This document shows positions 38,181-48,903 of a DNA stretch of 64,000 nucleotides, piece by piece. Source of the DNA: Sphagnum magellanicum (lineage: Eukaryota; Streptophyta; Sphagnopsida; Sphagnales; Sphagnaceae). How positions within the stretch are numbered: the stretch's first letter is position 1; the number at the start of each line of letters is the position of its first letter. The notes under the pieces were generated by a model. The model was not told where the DNA came from. It was given only the letters and a program-made list of their open reading frames with translations, and did no database searches. A program made the translations under genes and the position numbers. The DNA is taken from assembly GCA_021904315.1 (NCBI GenBank), contig CM038909.1, forward strand, positions 24,771,032-24,835,031, read 5' to 3'.

Positions 38181-40130
38181 GATGATCAAGATCGCTTATC
38201 GGTTATACATCAATCCACGATATGGTGACACTCATGGATACCATGTGCCTGAGTAGTGTCATTAATTGATAAACTGCCATTCAACTTTATTTTTAAGAGC
38301 TGAGAGCAATCCAAAAATCCTCACTGCTGGTATAAGTAGCTCTCGTAACATATAAGAGGAGGGGTGTTGCTCTCAAGAACTAATGGCTTTTCATTCTTCA
38401 TTGAATTGATAGGTGAAAAACAGCATGTTGGGAGCTCCATACAAATGGCGGTGTTGCTCTCAAGCATCCATTTTCCTTTCATTCACACAAGAAGGGGAAA
38501 AAATCCCTGACAAACTTGTGCAGTTACAAAGATCATAGCCTGTTGCACATTGTTGAACTCTTCTCTCAACTCCCAATCAAACAATAGAGAGTCAATTTGT
38601 ACCCTCTCTCACCTAGCCACAGATGCATATACAGTACCACTCTAAAAGTCAGACTCTACACATTATTTGGAAAAAACCTGGAGGGTGAGAAAACAATACA
38701 TAATATTTTGTTGAGCTGGTTTTTAGCCCTTGGGTGATTACATCTGCTGACATGATTAGTAGACATTTGTTGACACTTACACAAAGAATTACTCGTATGT
38801 GATCAACAGTTCACAAATCATTAGACCCTAAGCAAGAGATGTTCAGCCAAAGCTGCCTAAAGAAACAGAGTCCAGCACCCCAAAATGTAGCATCATCAGG
38901 AACAATATCTGAAATTCCTGAGTCTGGAAGCACCATAAGAAGGAACAGCCATTAGCACATGACACGCTGAAAACTTGCTATTGAATTTCAACAACACCCT
39001 AATCTCTTGAAAAAGAAACTCATATGCTTAGTACCTAAAAAATAGGGCGCATAGAGGGAGGTTCAATCCTGCTCCTGCAACGGTAATCTGTAGAAGACAA
39101 GCCTTCAAATAGTTCAAGGTCCTTGAGCAACAACAGGTAGGACTCCCTCGTTCTGGAATGGGATTTCAGGAACTCTCAAAACTAAAACTTCAAGTGACAT
39201 TGGAGAGCAATTTTCTGAACTGATCCACCAGAGTCCAAATGTTCCGCAAACGATCAATGCACAACCAACAAGAAAACATGACGGTAGGAGTCCATCTAGC
39301 AGAATATGACCAATTGTGGTTTTGTAGATGCCCTAGAAAAGAAAGTTGCTTGCAAGCTGGTGGCATACCAGAGAGATGGTGATCGGCTGCCAGAGTGCAG
39401 ACTCCAGAGTAGTCAGAGTCGAAAACTAATAGCAAACCTTCAAAATAACGAGAGTTGGGAGCTATCGACGCTGTACTGAAAACTATCGAACTTAGCAAGA
39501 TACCTACCACTGGTTCTATTATAACCTCCCAGGGGAAACACTGGTCCAAAGCAGCAAGACACACGGAACCTCTTCAAACTTCAAGAAACCCCCAACCTAT
39601 GTGAAGTGTGCACGGATGTTTACAATATGCAACAGCAATCGTCACATCTCCGAAACAATCTCCACATCGTCTAGGGCAATCCAGCGCCAGAAAGGAATTG
39701 ACAGACAGTGGCGGGAGCGAAGAAAAATGTCGGAAGAGATAAAGAGAACCGAAAATGTCTACAAAGTGGAGGTATTAGGGTACCGAGACAAAAAACAATT
39801 GCTTGCTACGCTAGGGAGAACGCTGGATCTAAAGGTCACCTCTTGGGGATGTGGAAATCGCAGTCAGCTCATCGAGACCCCACATTTCTCCTTCCTTCCG
39901 TCTCTTGCCGCGTCCTGCGTAGGCCTGTTTATATATTTTTTAATATCTAAACTGGAAAATTTTTGCGATAAAATTAGTCGAAATTGGTTCAGAAAAACAC
40001 AAATTTCCCAACCTTTTTTTGTTAAAAAGGGGAAATTTTGTTTTTAAAAAACACTGAAGTTTACTGTATAGGTAGTCTTCCTCCCTACGGCGCTGTAAGG
40101 TTCTCGACTGCGTTTTTCTTCTCAATTTTG
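38181..40130 (-). other. Upstream and probable 5' UTR region of HNL1
   Basis: A GC-richer, non-repetitive block matching 58321-60130 upstream of HNL3. Frames present here (for example minus 39190-39564, plus 39601-40047) differ between the two copies by many amino-acid changes, stops and indels, so they do not behave as conserved genes. The block more likely holds promoter and spliced 5' leader of the HNL gene. Relative to HNL3 it lacks 127 bp (59596-59722), removed between two ACCA words. Confidence 0.4.
39928..39935 (-). promoter_or_regulatory. Candidate TATA box for HNL1
   Basis: TATATAAA on the minus strand at the upstream edge of the GC-richer block, placing a possible transcription start near 39900. 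The aligned position upstream of HNL3 (about 60138-60150) reads AAAAAGTAAAAAACAC and has no TATA box. Assigned from sequence and position only. Confidence 0.35.
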
Positions 40131-42021
40131 TGATGTCAAAACTTTGCCAAACTGTTCCACAAAATTAGGAAAATTAGTCAGAATTACTGCTGTTTTTTCT
40201 TTAAAAACATTTGTGAAGTTGGAATGTTGGCAATAATGCATGAGACGGTTTAGCCAAATTGGGCTAATAGTCCCACGGGGAAGTAGAAAATCCTAAGATT
40301 CCTCCTCTAATTTGGAGGTCCCATTCTTTAAATATTAAATACTTTTTATCCCCTCATAATGTGGCGACTTCCATTCCAAAGAACACATTTTCCCAAAATT
40401 TTCCCAATCTTTTTGGGGAAAACATTTGTTGCAATTCCTCCATGTAGTTTTGTGTTCGAGCTTTTATTAGAACCCAATGGACTTGGGACTCATCCAAGTT
40501 TATACAATGTCAATTTAAATGTTTTATAATAAAGTATAATTGATTTATTTTTTAATCCAAATATTATGATCCGCCCATTTCTTTTCATTATTTATATCAC
40601 TGATTTATAAGTTGTAAGAAAATCGTTGTCATTAATTTTAAGGAGGACAATATTAGGTTTCATAAGTTGTCCCTTGAAACAATTCCAAGCTAGAATTTGT
40701 TTGGCCCATTCTAAACTGAGGCATGGAAAAAAGTCTTTCCAGATTCTATTGTTTTAACTCTTTTTTTCAACACCATATTCACAACTAAATTTTCAATAGT
40801 TATGTGTCTCATTTCTTTTCAACATTTAATTCAAGTTGCATTTGCATTACATCGTTATTCGTGCCTCTGATAACTAGATTATAATTTAGTCAAAAATAAT
40901 GGGAAATAATCACAACAGGTGTAAAATTGTTCCTCAAATAAAAGTGTATCCATTTATTATATATTTCATTTGTTAATTGTGTTGAGATCACAATGAGGTT
41001 AGGATATGTTACATGTGACCACACTTAGGCCCGCCTTACACTAGGAGTCAGGGAAAATGTTGAACCCAAATCCAGCATTCCTATTGCTGTAAAAGTTGAA
41101 ACCAGCCCCAAGGGCTTTACACTAGGTGTCAAGGTTGAAATAGAAAAAAAACTTTTCAATCTCCCCCAAGTAGTAATAAATCCTGAACTTTATGGCCTTG
41201 TATTGGCCCCAAGGCTGAAAAACGGATACCATCAAATTTGGGAGGCCAATTTCCAACCCCTGGGGTTAATGTTCAAGCATTTATTAGTAACTCGGGGCCA
41301 ATTCGCAAACCAAAAATGCTCAAAGTTGGCCCCAAGTTTTTTGGCCCTGCCTCCTAGTGTAAAGCGGGCCTTATGCAACCCATGTAGTTTTCATTGTTAA
41401 TGTTGCTTGCAACTATTTTTTAATCAAGAATTGCATTTTTATTTTTATTTTATTTTATTTTGTAGTGCCCCTCCCTTCACCCATTCTTTTTGTGTGAAAA
41501 AAAATAAATCCCAAATGCATTGAAAATCGTTTAAAAGAAATTCAGCCTCAATGCACCCAAGCCCCCACAGAAAAAAGGCTTCAAAACTCATCTCAAACAA
41601 AAGAAAACCTGAAAAGACCTGCATCCTACCAAGTTGGATTTTCAAAATTCCAACCATTTACATGATCTAGGGCACAATGCAAAGAGACAACTGACAATTA
41701 GTTACATGCTAGCCAAGTTATTTTCTCAAAAAGTTGATTCAAATTTTAGAGAAATGAAAAAATTTGTTTAATATTGGCATGAATTAATATGTCTTGTTAA
41801 AAACAATTGGAATTTGTTTTTGCTCCGCAAGAACATTTGACTTTTTCTTATTTTTCCAATGTTTTTAATTTTGGTGCAAAAAAGGAGGATTTTTTTTGCT
41901 ATACATTGGAGCATATCATTATTATCCATTGGTCCAAACTCATTTGTATCAAGGTTACTTCAACATGTTATATTATTGACATATGAGCATGTGTTTTTTA
42001 ATTAGGCTTCATGTGAATATG
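40131..42021. other. Duplicated distal upstream region of HNL1
   Basis: AT-rich DNA matching 60131-62173 upstream of HNL3, with small indels. It contains one MITE (41028-41370) and no gene. The match between the two units stops after TTCATGTGAATATG at 42021, where short repeat E2 begins. Confidence 0.7.
41028..41370. mobile_element. MITE with TTA target duplication, PIF/Harbinger (Tourist) type
   Basis: The 343-bp element starts GGCCCGCCTTACACTAGGAG and ends with the near-perfect inverse CTCCTAGTGTAAAGCGGGCC. It is flanked on both sides by TTA (41025-41027 and 41371-41373). Terminal inverted repeats plus a 3-bp TTA duplication are the signature of PIF/Harbinger-derived MITEs. An internal CTTTACACTAGGTGTCAAGG at about 41115 repeats the terminal motif. 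It encodes no protein and would depend on a transposase elsewhere. The orthologous insertion lies at 61180-61523, so it was present before the segmental duplication. Confidence 0.85.
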
Positions 42022-42022
42022 T

Positions 42023-42682
42023 AAGTTAATTTTGTATTTTCAACTAGTCCACCTTGTCAAATTACCAAATTGACATCCATTTCATAAGTTTGCTAAGTCC
42101 AATTTGCTTATTGTCACTAGGTTCACCAAATTGTCAACCACACATATTGCCAAGTTGCCAACACCATGTGACCAATGCTGCATTGCCAAGTCGTCAAGTC
42201 TATTGAAACACCCAAAATGCTTTGAAATGTTACAAGTTCCCCAATATTGCTTGAAATGTTTTTTTTTTGGGGGTGAAATCTTGCCCCAAAAAGTAAGACA
42301 ACCCAATTTTCACACATTGCCAAAAGGCTCAACATTTTGTTTGTTTCTATTAATTTATTTTTATTTTGTTTCATTCGTGAAAGCTCATCCAAACTTCATT
42401 CATAAAATTCCATCTACCAAAATTCATAACAAGATTATTTGCTTTATGTAGTTATTTCTTGTTTTAGTTATGTTGGTTTAAAGGCTCCATGGTTGTGTAA
42501 TGCAAGTGCATATCTAATGTCATTGCAATTTTGGGGTAAAGGTAAACTTCATGTGAAAAGGTGACATGGTTCTATTGTTCACAAATTTTGTGACTAGATT
42601 ATATTACAATGCTACATAATCCTATGTTCCCATATTACAAATCATGGATGACATTTGGATGAACTTTATGTATGGAATAAAA
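42023..42682 (+). repeat. Short repeat E, copy E2
   Basis: Direct repeat of 27213-27887. It begins at the exact point where the HNL1 unit stops matching the HNL3 unit, so its left edge marks a rearrangement junction. Its right edge passes into unique DNA at about 42683. Confidence 0.85.
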
Positions 42683-43585
42683 TTTCATATAACATTTTAT
42701 GGCTAATATTTATCTCATGCTGAATATGTATGAAATTTTATTCATGGTCATTCATCCATTGAAGATTCATGAAAGATATCTCACGAATGCTCATCCATGA
42801 AATATGAATATGTTTTGCTCAACTATTTTGTAGGTTCACTTTACCTACTTCCCAATATTGCTTCGCCAAATGTTGAAGTCTAGGTTACTTTCGGCTATTT
42901 TGTAAAATCAACTTTTCCGGGCTGTTAAATCCCCTTTGCTAAATCACAGAGTCAACAGTGCCCAACTGTCGAGTCCATGGTGCCAAGTCAGCATTCACGA
43001 GCTACCAATTCCACACCACCAAGGCAATATTGCCAAATTGTCAAGTCCAAATTTCCTTTGTCAACTGGCAAAAGCAGAAAAAAATTCTGGGTTGTACCAT
43101 GTCTAAATTTGTTCAGGTCTGCTGAAACTTCTGCCCAAAAGAATCAGACCCTTTCAGAATTCAGACTACCCTCTAAGTGAAATTTCACATATTGTGAAGA
43201 AGTTGAAAGGTTTTGAGTTCACATTTCATATTTTCTTTACATCCATTTTTATGAATGATGTGGATTTAAAGCCATCTTTAATGGAACAGAAGTTCATCCA
43301 TGAAGTATAGATCATTTAGAAAAAAAATTTGGCATGAAAAGTCAATTGTTTCTTGTAGTGCATTCAATAACCCTTTTTATTTTTGTCATTCCTATATACA
43401 TATATTAACTTGGTCATCATTGTTTTTGTTTAAATTGTCACATTAAGAATTGTAACAGGGTACGGTAGAACCGCCCATCACGGAATATGTACTTGTCATT
43501 GAATATTGTCTCCAATATTTTCCTCATTCTTTAACCAAATTGAAGAATTTTTGTGTAGTTGGAGCTGCAAATTGTAAGGTTACAA
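42683..43585. other. Intergenic DNA with TTGCCAA-type words
   Basis: No gene seen. 42880-43080 carries repeated short words (TTGCCAA, CAAGTC) like those in repeat E and at 28060-28210. Confidence 0.5.
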
Positions 43586-43589
43586 ATGT

Positions 43590-44482
43590 TCTTTGAGTGT
43601 TAGAAGTAGAGGAGCAATGCAGAAAACACAGGAAGAGGATGAGCAATAGTTTGCTTCAATTTTTTTGAAAAAAAATTTTTTAGACGACTCCCTAGTTTCT
43701 TGAAAACCAGGACAACATACAATTCCTCTCCTGTGGGTGCAATCACTTGATGAACCATCAAATTTGCATACACCACCACCAATGATGTTCTTTAGAGCTG
43801 TTGTTGTTCCCATACTTGGACAATCAGCATCTGCTATTCCAGGTTCCTGCTCAAGTGCCCTGAAAGAAATAACAGACTGTCCTTAATCCAATTGTTGTAC
43901 AAAAGTTCAAACTCTGAATGTGAAAGTTTTCGTTGGCAGAAAAGCTTGAAATGAGGTCTGGGTACTGCCTTGGAATCTGTTCCAGTAAAATTCTTTCACC
44001 AAAAATTTAGTCACCTTGTTGATGCTGTTGCTGTCTAGGTCAGGACCATGAGACAGGACACTAAAGGAGACAAAGGCGCTCACTTGGACGTGGCACTGTG
44101 ATTGGCAAACCTCCCATCCAGCATAATAGATGAACCCCAGTGATGACCCATGAAGAACAGCTGTCACAGTGGCATCACCCAGCAAGAACACTTGACATAG
44201 CAGCAGTAAAAACAAACAACCAGTGATGACAACAAGCATCCAATCCACATATTCAGCACTTAGAAAACTGCAAAAATGTTGATTTTGATGAGTGAATATG
44301 ATGACAGGAGGTTCTCCTGATACACGTGAACCAAGGTACTGCCAACAATGAGACCCATCCAATTTCAATGACTGGCTCATCAGCACACGTTGAACAAGTG
44401 GACCTAAGGTGACTTTGACAAGTCCATGCTGCCTAGAGAGCTTACAACACCGCTCTACAATTGAGTTCTGGAACGTCGACAA
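43590..44482 (-). CDS. Unrecognised coding-like block, possibly two or more exons
   Basis: 43907-44482 is open on the minus strand. It encodes a hydrophobic segment suited to a membrane helix (MLVVITGCLFLLLLCQVFLL). Downstream, a good acceptor (TGTTATTTCTTTCAG) at about 43861 leads into a second open stretch, 43580-43860. This is rich in cysteine and small residues (GGGVCKFDGSSSDCTHRRGI followed by VCCPGF). Composition is GC-richer than the flanks. A further acceptor-like TTTTTGCAG lies inside the first stretch at about 44270, so the true exon limits are uncertain and some of the frame may be intronic. I do not recognise a family. It could be a small membrane protein with a Cys-rich tail, or a gene fragment. 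Confidence 0.3.
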
Positions 44483-44808
44483 CAGTCAAACATGTTTTAC
44501 TACTTCAAATCTAAAGATGTTTCAGGGGAATGCAGGAAATGAAGTAGGGTAATTTGGAACATGAAAAATCTGTGTACAACGCATTGGCAAGTGGGGAAAA
44601 TTGATTGGTTGCACAATTTGCATGTTACAAACATTAACACATTTGAAAGTAAGCCTTTCGATCATTTTTTTTCCAACTAAAAATTTGGTGAATTTTTCCA
44701 AAATTTCATCAAAATTAGAGTTCGTACAAATCATCACAACTCTTCTGCAACATGTGGTGGGAATTGAATGTCTATCCTCTACTCTTTCAAATCTAATGAA
44801 TGAGACCC
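44483..44808. other. Unique DNA between the unknown block and HNL2
   Basis: No gene, repeat or element end recognised. The match to the HNL family begins at about 44818. Confidence 0.5.
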
Positions 44809-45942
44809 CTAAACTTCATCATATTGGATGTCAAACCTCCTCCATATTGAGGACTTTTCACAATTTGTCCTGCAAGAGTCTTGAAGTGTTAAATCACAGT
44901 CTGACACAATCAACTTCCTCAAGCTGGTCAGGAGCTCCAAAGAGAGAGGCAAGGTTCGAAGAGATCCACAGGCACTGAAATCTAGTGTTCGCAGTTTAGG
45001 CAGAGCACCTTCATCCACTTCTGGAAATTCAAGAAGCGTCCACCACCAACATAGTTTAAATGTTATCAGAGCTGGAAAAGCACCACAACATGTGAAGGAC
45101 CTTGGAAGATATTCCAAACCTCTGATGTCGCATAAATAAAGTTGTTGAAGTTGTATGAGCCAATATGGCATCTCAGCTGGGATGGTTTTGAGGTTCAGGT
45201 ATAACCCTAGAACCTTAAGCTTTGTAAGTGCAGATATATTGTGAGGCAGTTCCAACCCTGGACCTTCTTTTCCAGAAATGGTAAGTTCTGTGAGAACAAC
45301 CAACCCACATATGTCTTCCAACGAAGCTCCGATGGTTGGATATACATCACCCAAGGATTCTGCTCTTGCCATGCCTGATGATGTATGTTCAGCCCATGTC
45401 AACTGACAATATTCTGTGCATAATATTTGCAATGATGTGAGGCCAACCACTCCAGAAGGGAGATAATTCAACATCCGACACCCATCTAGATCTAGACATT
45501 TCAGCGCATGTAGTTTCGCTACTGCGTCTGGTAAACTCTGTAGATTAGCACAATAAGAGAGGTTAAGACAAATCAAATCCTTAAGATCACCAAGTTCCTC
45601 AGGTAGATTCCAAAACTCTCCTCCAGTTAGATCCAGAACCCTCAGTTTTGGAAAATTGCTCAAGAAACTTTCTGGTACAAACCGTATTGGATTTCCACCA
45701 AGTAGTAGAGACACCAATTCAGGTGCATCAAAACTCCCAGGAAGTGTCTTCAACTTGTTCCTCCTCAATGATAGTCTCAGAGCTTTGGATATTGCTTTCC
45801 ACTCTCGGGGGATTTCTTCCAAATTTTGACCTGCTAGATAAAGATAAAGCTGTTTTGCAGGGAGTGTGCCACTGTCATTTTCCAGTATGTAGAAAGCCAA
45901 ATCTCTCATCACATCATGTACCTTGAACCCCAGAAAATTCAA
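44809..45942 (-). pseudogene. HNL2: LRR-only receptor fragment
   Basis: The reading frame matches HNL1 and HNL3 from just before the MHD-position motif (VHDVMRDLAFYILE) to the C terminus. The hydrolase exons and the entire nucleotide-binding core (P-loop to RNBS-D) are missing. On the 5' side the match stops at about 45937, inside the codons before VHD, and runs directly into inverted repeat copy D. On the 3' side it ends at about 44818 in unrelated DNA that supplies the stop (QYDEV, then TAG). The LRR frame has no internal stop. It has no promoter of its own that I can see. It is most likely a rearrangement fragment, although it could still act as a donor for LRR sequence exchange. Confidence 0.85.
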
Positions 45943-48903
45943 TATACACCGTTGACCACATGAAAGTTTTCACAAAGTTTGAACCTTGGATTAAAAGGTG
46001 AGAACCTATTGCCTTGGCCATCCAATCACCTCATTTGACATGATATAGGTGGGTGATGAATAAATTTATATTTATTACGTTGTTTATTGCAATTTTTATA
46101 AAAAAATCAACTTCAATCAGTATTTTTTTTTTTCATACTATGTCCAAATGACAGAAAAAAACCTTCAATTTAGAATATTTTCCCAAGATTTACACATTGT
46201 TCATATTTTCAAGGAAAAATAATTGTTTAATTTGATTGAAAATGCATTTGAAGCATGCAATTTAATACATTTCAACAATAATGTCTTGAATATTGTTTCT
46301 TTTTGAGACATTATTATCTTTTTCACAATTTGTCCAAATGAAAAACATTAAAATTTCCAAGATGTACACATCTTTAATACTTTAAAGAAAAATTGACTAC
46401 TTAATATGATTAAATACAATTGAAACTTGCAATTTCCAACATTTCAACAATGGTTTCTTCAAGATTTATTTTCTTTAATCATTATTATCTTTCTCAAACT
46501 TTCTCCAAATGAAAAAAATTAAATTTCATTCTCTATATATTTCAAGATTTTCACACATATAAGTTTTTTAAGAAAAGAAAAATCAAGTAATTTGACTGAA
46601 AATGCATTTGAATTTCTTTCATTTAATCCATTTCAACAATATGTTTTGAAGGAAAAAGCTTATTTTAAATAACATAAATTGTGAATAAGCCTACTAAAAA
46701 ACAACATTAATCTTTTGTTTCAAAAAATAGTTGATCGTTGATGATCATGTATATAATATGACTATTATATCCCTCCACATCTTAAGCATATGTTTAATCA
46801 ATATAAATTGTATAAACGTCATGTCAATAATTATTAGTTTATACACACATTTTTTATCAATATCCTAATTTCATTTTTTAAAGGTTTTTTAATTTTATAA
46901 AATGACATTCAATAGAAATTATAACTTTTAAAAACTAATCGTATGACCAAAAGTTTTCATAAACATAAAATATATAATATAAAATGATAACTTAAAATAT
47001 TTATTTAAATATATGTTGACATTAATTTGAATAACAGAAAAATAAACTCTAGAATGAATTATTTTGAATTAGGGGTAAATGATTTTATCATCTAATTTTA
47101 ACTATATATGGAAATAATTTAATTATGGATTTTTACACATATAATTTTTTTGGTGTTGTAAATTGTATAAAAGTTTTATTTTGAATAAAAATTTCATCTA
47201 TTTCTTGGAAAGGTTTTTCATTCATGAAAATAAATTTAGTACAAACTATAATATGATTTTAAAGTTGTAGGAGTACCAAACCTCTTAAGAAACTAATAAA
47301 TACACATGTTTAATAAATACTTACATTCACTAATTATATATATTTTTTACTGATTTGTAAATAATTTGAATAACGAAAAAATGAATCTTAATGAATTAAT
47401 CATCAATGATTTCACCAATGGTGAAATTGCACTTGGCTAAAATAGTAGTTGGTGAACCCATTTCACTTTAAAAACATTGTAGTGAAATGGGTTAGTGAAT
47501 TAGACCCATGTTTCTCGGTAGTGATGGGACACTACATATTTGTAAAACCAACACAAGGGATTTTTAAAAAAAGACTTTGCAATTCGAAAAACAATTGTAT
47601 TTTTGTATAAAAAGGGGGTGGTTAAGAATATTAAAAACCTAGATTACGAAAAAAGTATACAAGAACAAGGGTGTACATGGAGATACAAATGATGTTCATG
47701 CTCATGTGACAATTTGCATTTGTCACCTTTCAACAATAATCCTACAAACCATCAGTAGAAATTTTTTCAACATGCACAAGAAGGGGAGGAAGATTTTTTT
47801 TCCCCTATTACAAAGACAATACACTTTTCATTGAATAATGTTTATTTCTTTTTCTTTTTAGTATATAAAAAATCCCTTCAAATCTTTCCTACATATATTT
47901 TCTTAACGAGTTATTATCTTATTTCTATTATGTAGCAAAAGTGTCTTGTTTTCCCCTCTTTATCACATTGAACAACATACTAACAAGTTCAAATGTTCAA
48001 TCTTAATTTTACAAACCATACCTACTATTGGGTAATTGGGTAAGCATAAGGTTTTAATTTACATAGCTATGATAGATTTTAAAAGGAGAATAAAAAATGC
48101 CCTTGTAAAATTGGATTTGAAAACATAAACACATGAAACTTCAAACATCCTATGAATAAAATCAACATAATCTCATAGAATCAATTTCAATAATGTTAAA
48201 AATGTATTCTCAAGTGAGGCATTCTTATAATGACATATTCCAAAATCATTTGGTAAGACTATTTTCCAAGGTAATTACCATAATGTATAATAAAATGTTT
48301 TTTAAAAATTCAATTGTTAGTCACTATAATTTGTACAAATTCATCATAATCATAGGCATTGCAAACAAAATGTGGACATATCCAAGGTTATGACCTAGCT
48401 ATTTTTTCCAAATTCATGTGCCTTTGAATATGCATTTGATAAGGTATATTGAGTTTGCAAAAATATGGTAGGATAAATAATATACCCTAATGCATACCTT
48501 ATCAAATCGGGGTATATATGGTTAATTTATATACCCGTACAACATTACTTTGGACATGGCAACATTCCTTTAAGGATGTGCAGTCAACAACTTAGCAATA
48601 CGAATTTAACAACATGGACTTAGCAATTGGGCACTATTGACTTGGCAATTTGGTAAAGTGGATTTGGCAATGGGTAAAGCCGATTTGGCAAATTAACAAA
48701 ATAACAACCTCAACTTTGCAAGTTGGCAAAGTGCACTAAAAGAATTCATGGAGTTTCAAGTTGTTCAATTTGATTAACGTGTCCATAAGGCCCCTAGTAA
48801 TTGAAGTGACATGTTTTTTTGGACTAATTTAATTGACTAAAATGATCTTTCTAGCTATTTGGTCAATGTGACATTTAATCAAAATGGACATCTCTAATAA
48901 AAA
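45943..48903 (-). repeat. Large repeat family, inverted copy D
   Basis: Reverse complement of about 27895-31000 of copy B, including the threefold internal repeat and the AACCCATTTCA hairpin. One end abuts truncated HNL2; that breakpoint maps a few bases from the 14-bp hairpin of the family. B and D form inverted repeats about 3 kb long enclosing HNL1 and HNL2. Confidence 0.88.

Noticed and set aside
39190..39564. 124-codon minus-strand frame upstream of HNL1, partly matched at 59393-59680
   Set aside because: A stop and many replacement changes separate the two copies. It lies where a 5' leader is expected.
39601..40047. 148-codon plus-strand frame upstream of HNL1
   Set aside because: The HNL3 unit (from about 59806) breaks this frame with stops and indels. 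The block is better read as receptor leader or promoter.
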